Source: Verrucomicrobiota bacterium (GTDB lineage Bacteria; Verrucomicrobiota; Verrucomicrobiia; Chthoniobacterales; JAFAMB01). Taken from it: 6,128 nucleotides of DNA. The translations under genes and the position numbers were made by a program. Of this stretch, positions 1 through 5,391 are shown one piece after another (positions within the stretch are counted from its first letter, which is position 1; each line of letters starts with the position of its first letter). The stretch lies in the NCBI GenBank assembly GCA_019241095.1, contig JAFAXJ010000289.1, positions 1-6,128 of the forward strand, written 5' to 3'. The notes below the pieces were generated by a model that did not search any database, had not been told where the DNA came from, and saw only the letters and a program-made list of their open reading frames with translations.

Positions 1-336
1 CATCCGGCTATAACGCATTTTGTTGTTCCACTTGATGATCTCGATGCGCTCACGTCTTTTGGCATGCTCCTCTATCCAAGCGGCCACTTCTCCATCGCTT
101 GCCCCAGTAGCAACAACTTCCTTGAATTTGTTTGCTGATATCTCAGCAAAGTCAAAAAACATGTTATCAAGGGGACAATCAAAGTGATACTCCCCGATCG
201 TACGGGCAATCTCAGCGCGACATTTGTCTAAGGTCCGAGCCGCAATAACATAGCCTGCTAGTGTTTCCCGCGGACTGCGCGGAAAATCTTTTGTGAGATC
301 CTTTGCCGGAACCGAGACGTTGGTGTTTGTACTCAT
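1..336 (-). CDS. DUF5069 family protein, 3' end cut by the window edge
   Basis: An open frame starts at ATG 334-336 and stays open to position 1, giving 112 residues of an incomplete protein. The translation carries the DUF5069 pattern: a polar start, then AKDLTKDFPRSPRE, then GYVIAARTLDKCRAEI at about residues 31-46, GEYHFDCPLDNMFFDF at about 54-69, and a C-terminal IIKWNNKMRYSRM running to the edge. The family is small, soluble and without a known biochemical function; no signal peptide or membrane segment is visible. The start is supported by the usual MST-type N terminus, although no convincing Shine-Dalgarno sequence precedes it. It is divergent from the lysozyme-like gene at 437. Family membership is from recall of conserved motifs; the role is unknown. 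Confidence 0.85.
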   Translation of the reverse strand, partial: MSTNTNVSVPAKDLTKDFPRSPRETLAGYVIAARTLDKCRAEIARTIGEYHFDCPLDNMFFDFAEISANKFKEVVATGASDGEVAAWIEEHAKRRERIEIIKWNNKMRYSRM

Positions 337-436
337 GAGGCTGAATCTGCATCAACTAAGGTGGCTTGGATAACGGCGAACTCAGGCCCATCCTAGCCTT
401 CATCACACTTATGTTATACAAGGCAGAGCTACACAA
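337..436. promoter_or_regulatory. Divergent intergenic region with weak -10-like AT patch
   Basis: This 100-bp gap separates two divergent genes and must hold both of their promoters if each is transcribed separately. The only AT-rich patch is at 409-420. Its core reads TTATAC (414-419) on the plus strand and TATAAC (413-418) on the minus strand, so it could serve as a -10 element either way. No good -35 hexamer sits 16-18 nt upstream in either direction. AGGCAGAG at 421-428 is a weak ribosome-binding site for the ATG at 437. Promoter assignment is tentative. Confidence 0.25.
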
Positions 437-1207
437 ATGCTAAAGACTTTGTTCTTATTTTTGGCCGCATTCGTTCTGTTGCCCTGTGTTTCGAGCACTG
501 CACCGGTCGTTAACCTCTCGGACGAGGATGCAAATAGAATCGGGAAACTGATCTGGAGAAACGAATCGGGCGGCTCTATCGATGGTCTCACCTCCTGGAA
601 CAAAGGGGAGGGTTTCGCTTCTCTGGGGATCGGCCATTTTATCTGGTATCCAGCCGGTGAGCAGGGCCCATTTCAAGAGAGCTTTCCGAAGCTGGCCCGG
701 TATCTACAGTCACAAGGAGTCGCAATTCCAGACTGGTTCTTGGGACCGTGTCCTTGGGGAAGCCGGGCGAACTTCTATGCAGATTTCTCGGATCCGAAAA
801 TGGCTCAATTGAGAACAATCTTGTCCAGGACTATTCCGTTACAAGCTCGATTTACGGTAACGCGACTTGAAGAAGCGCTTCCGAAAATGCTCGAATCAGC
901 ACCTTCGGACAAACGAGAGATGGTTGGCCGGAATTTTCTTAGAGTGGCAGCCGAGCCAATGGGTCCCTATGCGCTGGTTGATTATGTGAATTTTAAAGGA
1001 GAAGGGACCCTGTCCAGCGAGCGATATCATGGCCAGGGTTGGGGTCTGCTGCAAGTACTAGAGTCGATGAACCAGGGCCCCGCTTTAACCGAGTTCCGCC
1101 AAGCTGCTGATCGAGTATTGACTCGCCGGGTTCACAATGCCCCTCCAGGACGGAATGAGTATCGCTGGCTGCCAGGCTGGAGAAATCGTCTCGAAACCTA
1201 CAGATAA
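437..1207 (+). CDS. Putative exported lysozyme-like protein
   Basis: The protein has 256 residues. Residues 1-21 form a signal peptide: KT, a hydrophobic stretch LFLFLAAFVLLP, then a small-residue cleavage region. The cysteine at 17 lies in LLPC, a poor lipobox, so a soluble periplasmic or secreted product is more likely than a lipoprotein. The mature N-terminal part reads IWRNESGG (39-46) and then SLGIGHFIWY (62-71). An invariant-looking Glu43 about 20 residues before a GIGH loop resembles T4-type phage lysozyme, where Glu11 precedes TIGIGH. A second conserved-looking stretch is DYVNFKGEG (182-190) and HGQGWGLLQVL (198-208). From this I infer a lysozyme-superfamily fold, possibly acting on peptidoglycan, with Glu43 as the candidate acid. 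The start has a weak AGGCAGAG site about 8 nt upstream and is fixed by the signal peptide. It stands alone on the plus strand. The fold inference is moderate and activity is unproven. Confidence 0.8.
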   Translation: MLKTLFLFLAAFVLLPCVSSTAPVVNLSDEDANRIGKLIWRNESGGSIDGLTSWNKGEGFASLGIGHFIWYPAGEQGPFQESFPKLARYLQSQGVAIPDWFLGPCPWGSRANFYADFSDPKMAQLRTILSRTIPLQARFTVTRLEEALPKMLESAPSDKREMVGRNFLRVAAEPMGPYALVDYVNFKGEGTLSSERYHGQGWGLLQVLESMNQGPALTEFRQAADRVLTRRVHNAPPGRNEYRWLPGWRNRLETYR

Positions 1208-1397
1208 GGTTTTCTCGTTCGTGCTCGTCGTCGCCCTCGATCTTCAGACTCCTCCTAAGCGCCCGGTCGCCCGTGACGGGGCGGCCGTCCCTTATTCCGA
1301 ACCGTTGCTTTAGCAGCCGATCGGAGTTCGTTTGGGAAGCCGCACCAGTAATGGAGACTCGAGGAGGAGATGAGAATCAGACGAGGACGAGACCTAG
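1208..1397. repeat. Imperfect inverted-arm element in convergent gap
   Basis: No gene is seen here. The left arm (about 1211-1257, pyrimidine-rich on plus) and the right arm (about 1356-1395, purine-rich on plus) are imperfect inverted copies. Read 5' to 3', the right arm has GAGGAGGAG, then GAATC, then GACGAGGACGAG. The reverse complement of the left arm has TAGGAGGAG, then AAGATC, then GGCGACGACGAGCACGA. The order of blocks is the same, with small indels. The core between the arms contains the hairpin at 1264-1287. It could be a small non-coding repeat, a MITE-like remnant, or two diverged copies of a GACGAG-type simple repeat. Only one copy is visible, so repeat status is inferred. Confidence 0.4.
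1264..1287. terminator. GC-rich hairpin, candidate terminator between convergent genes
   Basis: A 9-bp stem pairs CGGTCGCCC (1264-1272) with GGGCGGCCG (1279-1287) around a 6-nt loop, GTGACG, with one G-U pair. On the plus strand it is followed by TCCCTTATT, only a weak U-tract. On the minus strand there is no U-tract. It lies 57 nt after the stop of the lysozyme-like gene and 110 nt after that of the permease, so it could end transcription mainly in the plus direction. Confidence 0.45.
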
Positions 1398-3221
1398 TTA
1401 GGCGTAGACCAGAAGGTGAATTTCTTCGGGCAAAATGTCGGAGATGTTCCGGATGATATTCCCTCGTAAAAGGTTGACCAGCATGTTTCTTTCTGGAGCT
1501 CCCACGATCAAGTAAGATGCGCCAACTGTGGCCGTTATATCTACGATGGTATCGGCTGCAGAGTCGCTCACAGCAAAACAGGGAAATAGCGTGTGACCAT
1601 TTGCTTTCTTGTTTGCATACGAGAATATCTCCCGGGCTTCTTCATCCTCAGTCCATTTTCGTTTGCGGTCCCCTGGCGCCATGACAGGCTGTTCTCGCAC
1701 GAACAGGAGATATAACGGCCGATCGGTTTCTTTCGCTTCCTCAATCGCGAAGTCCAGTGTCCGTCCAATACCTCGTACGGCGCAAAGCATGGGTGGGCCT
1801 GACGAGTCGTGAGCTGGGGGTGGAAGGGTTAAGGAAACAGATTCCAGTTTCCGGTCGCTATTGATCGCAACAGCCAAAGCCTCCTTCTTTTGAGCTCGCT
1901 CTGCCGCAATACCTCGCATGATAAGACCAAGCACGAGCACCACGGTGGCGAAAAGCAATGCGCTCGGCTTGAAGACAAACAACGAGAACTCAATTGAAGC
2001 CATCACCAGAAAGGTGAAGAACATGAGGGCTCGCTCCCAAACCTTGAGCACAAGCTTCCCGTCGGTAGAGGTTGCCCCGAGGTTTGTGGCAATTGCGCCA
2101 ACCACTCCGACTGCATAGAGGTCGGCAAGCCCTGACACGTCCCGCACTGCGATGACCAAGGCAGCTGGAATTACGGTAGCGACAATCAATCCCCAACTCG
2201 GGACTCCAAATCGATTCAGCTTTTCAAATTGTGGCGGCAGCTCTCGATCGCGCGACATCAGAAAGGAGATAGCAACGAGATCCACAATTGCGGTGTTGAC
2301 GGCTGACAGCAGCAGAAAACCGATTACCACCGAGACAATGACGGCCGCGATATGTCCGACAAGGTGTCCAAATGGGGCGCCCACAAAGACCTGGGCCATG
2401 AATCGAAGCATATAATCTCGCACATTGGGATTACCCGGTGCGTTCACCTCACCGTTGCTGGCCTCGAGTCCAGGAAGTGCGTTCATAGCCAAGCCCAGAA
2501 GTGCCGTAAAGATACAGACCTCGAGCATGACGATGAATAGGGCAGGAGTTGAAGTCTTTGAAACACACGGGTTCTCATCGGTCGTGCCAGGATCGAGCTG
2601 CATTACGCTCGTAGCGTTGGCTATAGCTTCCACCCCGGAAAGGGCGAGAACAATGCCCACAAACCCAGCCCAGTTGGTTGTGAAAGACCCGGAGAGCGGC
2701 CTTAAATTATTCCAAGCCGCTCCGAGATGAGGCAGCGAGAATAGCGCCAAAAGAACAACCACCAGGCAAGTAGGTACCGAAACTAAGAATGCTAGTCCAC
2801 CGGTGTGTCTTGGGCCAAAATAGTTCAAGCAGCCAATGAACAGGATCACAAATGCCGCAAAAGCCTCCGGATGACGGACTCCAAGGTACTGAAACGCCGA
2901 GAGTGCGCTGATAGCTGCAGTCACAATATAATCGGCAACCAGAAGAAAGGCGCCAACGATTGAGATGATCTCTGACCGATGTCTGACACTTGCGTAGACA
3001 CCGCCTCCGTCCGGATAGTGCCGGCATATTGTCATGTAATTTACCGCGACCAGGGCGGTCAGAACGCACATGGCGGCGATAAGCCAGAACGAGCTATGTC
3101 CTGCTACCGCGAACGCCAACCCGATGACATAGGCTTTGCTCGTGCCCCAATCTCCGTAAAGAATTGCGGCTGCCCGGGGTATATCGACATTGCGAGGCCG
3201 TTTAGTTTTCCCGACGATCAT
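1398..3221 (-). CDS. APC-superfamily permease with C-terminal UspA-like domain
   Basis: The protein has 607 residues. Residues 1-440 form a 12-helix transporter of the amino acid-polyamine-organocation type. The first helix carries YGDWGTSKAYVIG (22-34), at the place of the usual glycine-rich unwound substrate-binding segment. The sixth carries LSGVEAIANAT (194-204), matching the SGvE motif of the family. Hydrophobic segments lie near 29-60, 85-111, 119-137, 143-165, 185-205, 227-248, 284-322, 343-360, 366-382, 398-414 and 419-437. After a charged linker (440-476), residues about 478-607 look like a universal stress protein (Usp) domain: MLCAVRG strand, an acidic helix, YLLFVRE, and near the end VGASYLIVGAPERN with LLRGNIIRNISDIL. 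The nucleotide loop is degenerate: the expected second glycine is replaced (GAPER), while the later G587 is kept. The potassium importer KimA has the same APC-plus-regulatory-tail layout, so the substrate may be amino acids or K+; I cannot tell. It is probably monocistronic. Confidence 0.85.
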   Translation of the reverse strand: MIVGKTKRPRNVDIPRAAAILYGDWGTSKAYVIGLAFAVAGHSSFWLIAAMCVLTALVAVNYMTICRHYPDGGGVYASVRHRSEIISIVGAFLLVADYIVTAAISALSAFQYLGVRHPEAFAAFVILFIGCLNYFGPRHTGGLAFLVSVPTCLVVVLLALFSLPHLGAAWNNLRPLSGSFTTNWAGFVGIVLALSGVEAIANATSVMQLDPGTTDENPCVSKTSTPALFIVMLEVCIFTALLGLAMNALPGLEASNGEVNAPGNPNVRDYMLRFMAQVFVGAPFGHLVGHIAAVIVSVVIGFLLLSAVNTAIVDLVAISFLMSRDRELPPQFEKLNRFGVPSWGLIVATVIPAALVIAVRDVSGLADLYAVGVVGAIATNLGATSTDGKLVLKVWERALMFFTFLVMASIEFSLFVFKPSALLFATVVLVLGLIMRGIAAERAQKKEALAVAINSDRKLESVSLTLPPPAHDSSGPPMLCAVRGIGRTLDFAIEEAKETDRPLYLLFVREQPVMAPGDRKRKWTEDEEAREIFSYANKKANGHTLFPCFAVSDSAADTIVDITATVGASYLIVGAPERNMLVNLLRGNIIRNISDILPEEIHLLVYA

Positions 3222-3290
3222 TTAACTCGTCCACCAATCCAGACTTCTTTCTGACAAGAGTTTGTCAACGGTCAATCGAATTATGAAAAC
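3222..3290 (-). promoter_or_regulatory. Candidate promoter/operator upstream of the permease
   Basis: Upstream of the permease start lies a perfect inverted repeat, TGACAA-GAGT-TTGTCA (3252-3267). On the minus strand it overlaps a consensus -35 hexamer TTGACA (3263-3268). The hexamer 17 nt downstream, AGTCTG, is not a good -10, so the promoter is unproven. An inverted repeat over a -35 box is the usual layout of a repressor site. GGTGGACGAG, 4 nt or more before the ATG, offers only a weak ribosome-binding site. Confidence 0.3.
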
Positions 3291-3455
3291 TGATGGTCGC
3301 AACGAGAACCCGGTCTTTCAACTGAACCTATGAAAGAAGGCGTTGCCGAAGGTTACCAAGTCAGGGGCTAAAAGTAGAAGGCGAACCGGACGATGCTCGC
3401 AAGACTCCCAAGTTCCAACAAGCGGCATTTCGAGGACGCCAGGCAATACGCGAGC

Positions 3456-3471
3456 CCCGAAACGATTCGGG
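3456..3471. terminator. Short perfect hairpin after the 46-residue ORF
   Basis: CCCGAA (3456-3461) pairs perfectly with TTCGGG (3466-3471) around the 4-nt loop ACGA. On the minus strand it begins 6 nt after the stop codon of the small ORF at 3478-3618, a suitable place for a terminator or mRNA-end structure. No U-tract follows on the minus strand; on the plus strand TAATAGTTATTT follows, only partly T-rich. Six base pairs is short for efficient termination. Confidence 0.3.
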
Positions 3472-3477
3472 TAATAG

Positions 3478-3618
3478 TTATTTCCGTGTTCCTGTGGGGT
3501 CCTCACCCGGAAATTCGGATTTCTCTCCTTCATTCGAAGGTATAGCTCGAGGCTCAATGATTTCGTCTAGCGTCGGATCCTCAATCGGATCCGGATTGCT
3601 TTCTGGTTGTGTGCTCAT
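3478..3618 (-). CDS. Possible small acidic proline-rich protein, 46 residues
   Basis: An ATG at 3616-3618 opens a 46-codon frame ending at TAA 3478-3480. The product begins MSTQPESNPDPIEDPTLDE and continues through IIEPRAIPSNEGEK to end PGEDPTGTRK. It is rich in Pro, Glu and Asp, has no hydrophobic segment, and is predicted to be soluble and disordered. The low-complexity but strongly biased composition and the MSTQP start look more like a real small protein than chance. The short internal DNA repeat GGATCC-6-GGATCC simply encodes the two DP steps of NPDPIEDP. Against it: no Shine-Dalgarno sequence is seen and no family is recognised. A hairpin lies just after its stop. It sits in an otherwise gene-poor region between the permease and an exported protein. 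Confidence 0.4.
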   Translation of the reverse strand: MSTQPESNPDPIEDPTLDEIIEPRAIPSNEGEKSEFPGEDPTGTRK

Positions 3619-3756
3619 CTGCAGGAATCGCGCCCGGCTATTACGGTGGATCTAGCTTAGCCGCAGCCCCGCATACTGATCTGTCATCTCCAGAGCAAGG
3701 CTCTGCCGTGCGTCACCGCTCAACGAAGCCGGCAATTGTTTGATTGGTTAGCTGAT

Positions 3757-4227
3757 TCACCAACCGGTTCCGATGTAGATTGCTGGAAATCCCCCGAAGG
3801 TACCGACTTTGCCGCGACTCGGAGTATTCATAACAAGGAATCCGTCGTTGGATACCAATTGGCGGGTACGTGTATCAAAAAGAAGAAGGAATTGCACTTC
3901 CCGGCTTGCTCTATCCGTAAGACTCTCACCTTGTTCGCCGCCAGTCAGCATGCTCCCACTACCCATGCGTCTAAGAATACCGCTTACCTCTCCCGCAGTT
4001 AACACATAAGCTTGGACTGCCACTAGCGGGTTCTGAGCGAGCAGATTTTGTCGTTTTGGATTTCTGCTCGCCTTCTCCAGAAATTTTTCCAAACGTTCAC
4101 GTGCTAGTGCAATCTCCGAATTGTAAGGAGTAGCAGTCATTATTGCATAATCCCTGTCCAGGGAAGCTGCCGGCGCGTTGAACTGGAAAAGACACAACAA
4201 ACTGATGAGCAAATATCTTTCTTTCAT
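3757..4227 (-). CDS. Exported protein of unknown function, 156 residues
   Basis: I do not recognise this protein. Residues 1-20/21 are a clear signal peptide: MKER, hydrophobic YLLISLLCLFQF, then NAPAAS with an AxA-type cleavage site. The mature part has a charged helical stretch with LARERLEKFLEKASRNPKRQ (41-60), then LVAVQAYVLTAGEVSGILRR (68-87). The C-terminal half has strand-like patches: EVQFLLLFDTRTRQLVSNDG (110-129) and then GTFGGFPAIYIGTGW to the end. The C-terminal pattern of hydrophobic strands and glycine turns suggests a small folded periplasmic domain. The only start codon fitting the signal peptide is ATG 4225-4227, with a poorly placed CAGG just before it. The transaldolase terminator lies upstream, so it probably has its own promoter in 4228-4312. 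A 7-bp stem with one G-U pair (3742-3748 with 3759-3765) overlaps its stop codon but lacks a U-tract. Confidence 0.75.
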   Translation of the reverse strand: MKERYLLISLLCLFQFNAPAASLDRDYAIMTATPYNSEIALARERLEKFLEKASRNPKRQNLLAQNPLVAVQAYVLTAGEVSGILRRMGSGSMLTGGEQGESLTDRASREVQFLLLFDTRTRQLVSNDGFLVMNTPSRGKVGTFGGFPAIYIGTGW

Positions 4228-4312
4228 TACCTGATTTGCAATGAGTCGCAGAATTCGATGATCCTAAACAAGGTAAAATCGTTCCCGCCATCGAGATATC
4301 TATGATTCCAGC

Positions 4313-4354
4313 AAAGAAAAAAAAGCGAGCCCGGCGATTGGCCCGGCTCGCTTT
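4313..4354 (-). terminator. Strong Rho-independent terminator after transaldolase
   Basis: AAAGCGAGCC (4322-4331) pairs with GGCTCGCTTT (4345-4354). A C-C mismatch follows, then three more pairs (GGC 4333-4335 with GCC 4341-4343) around the loop GATTG. Read on the minus strand, the stem is followed by a run of T (4321-4317), one C, and TTT (4315-4313), the classical U-tract. It starts about 20 nt after the transaldolase stop and ends that transcript before the 156-residue gene. On the plus strand only TTTC follows, so it is one-directional. Confidence 0.9.
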
Positions 4355-4375
4355 CATATCTCGATAGACCTGTTA

Positions 4376-5356
4376 TTAACCTAGCTTTGAGGCGACAAGT
4401 TTTTCCAGCTTAACGATATCCGCCGAGAACTTCCTAATCCCTTCCGCTGTCTTCTCTGTTGCCATTGCGTCTTCGTTCAATTGAAAGCGGAAAGTCTTCT
4501 CATCCAGAGTGATTTTCCCTTCGGCAGAGGCATTTGCCTTTTCAGGAGAAAGCTTTCGTTCAATCGGCTCGTTCGATTTACTAAGGTCCTCCAGCAAGTT
4601 AGGACTAATGGTTAACAGGTCGCAGCCGGCGAGTTCTATAATTTGGCTTGTCTTACGGAAGCTTGCCCCCATGACCTCAGTTTTGTACCCGTATTTCTTG
4701 TAATAATTGTAGATTCGACTGACCGACTGGACTCCGGGATCATCGGCGCCTTGGTAATCTTTGCCGGTGTGTTCTTTGTACCAATCGAAAATTCTCCCAA
4801 CAAATGGCGAGATCAGCTGTACTTTAGCTTCCGCACAAGCCACAGCTTGTGGAAAAGAAAAGAGAAGAGTGAGATTGCAATGAATAGAATCATTGTGGAG
4901 TTGCTCAGCCGCCTTGATCCCTTCCCAAGTTGAAGCGATCTTTATGAGCACGCGCTCCCGACTAATGCCTCGCTTTTCGTAAAGTTCTATAAGCTGCCGG
5001 GCTTTTTTGATTGAGCCTTCAGTGTCAAACGAAAGGCGGGCATCTGTTTCGGTTGAAACGCGGCCCGGGACAATCTTCAGAATCTCGCAGCCAAAAAGAA
5101 CGAGCAACTGATCGATGACTGCCTCAACCTTGGCAGCGCCGCCTAAAGCCGAATTCTTGAGTTCGGACACGGCCTCGTCGAGAAGGTGACCGTAGTTCGA
5201 TTTTTGCGTTGCAGCTAAAATCAAGCTCGGGTTGGTAGTAGCATCCTGCGGTTTGTATATCCGCATCGATTCAAAATCACCCGTGTCAGCAACGACTTTG
5301 GTGAACTGTTTTAGCTGATCGAGCTGAGAAACTTTTTCCAGAGTGGCAGTGCTCAT
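4376..5356 (-). CDS. tal: Transaldolase, TalB type
   Basis: This enzyme moves a dihydroxyacetone unit from sedoheptulose 7-phosphate to glyceraldehyde 3-phosphate in the cytosolic non-oxidative pentose phosphate pathway. The 326-residue product aligns without gaps to E. coli TalB (317 residues) through the active site at an offset of 7. The Schiff-base lysine is K139 in [11 protein letters not shown] (TalB K132). The other site residues are D24 in VVADTGD, N42 in TTNPSLI, E103 in [10 protein letters not shown]163 in NLTLLFS, and S183, F185 and R188 in [13 protein letters not shown]-terminal SPNLLEDL and IERKLS also match. I place the start at ATG 5354-5356, preceded by GGGTGA at 8 nt. The frame extends upstream to a TTG overlapping the larC stop, but that adds 13 basic residues absent from the family. 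It is probably cotranscribed with larC and ends at the terminator near 4313-4354. Confidence 0.97.
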   Translation of the reverse strand: MSTATLEKVSQLDQLKQFTKVVADTGDFESMRIYKPQDATTNPSLILAATQKSNYGHLLDEAVSELKNSALGGAAKVEAVIDQLLVLFGCEILKIVPGRVSTETDARLSFDTEGSIKKARQLIELYEKRGISRERVLIKIASTWEGIKAAEQLHNDSIHCNLTLLFSFPQAVACAEAKVQLISPFVGRIFDWYKEHTGKDYQGADDPGVQSVSRIYNYYKKYGYKTEVMGASFRKTSQIIELAGCDLLTISPNLLEDLSKSNEPIERKLSPEKANASAEGKITLDEKTFRFQLNEDAMATEKTAEGIRKFSADIVKLEKLVASKLG

Positions 5357-5364
5357 ATCAATCT

Positions 5365-5370
5365 TCACCC
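5365..5370 (-). promoter_or_regulatory. Ribosome-binding site that fixes the transaldolase start
   Basis: GGGTGA on the minus strand lies 8 nt before ATG 5354-5356. This supports the 326-residue form over the TTG at 5393-5395, which overlaps the larC stop codon (TTGA) and has no site of its own in a useful position. Confidence 0.55.
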
Positions 5371-5391
5371 AACGCCTTTTAGGACGCCAGT

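Larger units (their letters stand above)
3222..3756. other. Gene-poor region between permease and exported protein
   Basis: This 535-bp stretch holds the candidate permease promoter (3222-3290), a small ORF (3478-3618) and a hairpin (3456-3471). Between 3291 and 3455 I see nothing convincing: a 79-codon minus-strand frame at 3318-3557 has no recognisable features and overlaps the small ORF in another frame. Between 3619 and 3756 there is a 6-bp hairpin, CAGAGC-AAG-GCTCTG (3691-3705), without a U-tract. The rest has no recognised motif. Confidence 0.5.

Noticed and set aside
437..500. Lipoprotein signal (Cys17) in the lysozyme-like protein
   Set aside because: LLPC lacks the small residue normally found before the lipobox cysteine; an ordinary signal peptidase I site fits better.
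1609..2730. Several 60-100 codon plus-strand ORFs inside the permease gene
   Set aside because: Antisense shadows of a well-supported 607-residue transporter; none shows its own start signal or family pattern.
3283..3371. Two tandem mini-ORFs (16 and 13 residues) overlapping by ATGA on the plus strand, like a leader peptide
   Set aside because: No ribosome-binding site and no plus-strand gene downstream for them to control; most likely chance.
3318..3557. 79-codon minus-strand ORF in the gene-poor region
   Set aside because: No recognisable motif, Arg/Leu-rich out-of-frame look, and it overlaps the better-biased 46-residue ORF in another frame. A decayed gene fragment is possible but cannot be supported.
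3576..3593. GGATCC-TCAATC-GGATCC direct/inverted repeat
   Set aside because: Explained by two coding copies of Asp-Pro in NPDPIEDP of the small ORF; GGATCC is itself a palindrome.
3691..3705. CAGAGC-AAG-GCTCTG hairpin
   Set aside because: Six base pairs, three-base loop and no U-tract on either strand; not enough for a terminator or RNA gene.
3736..4002. 88-codon plus-strand ORF antisense to the 156-residue exported protein
   Set aside because: It is a shadow of the minus-strand gene: no signal peptide, no ribosome-binding site and no family-like pattern.
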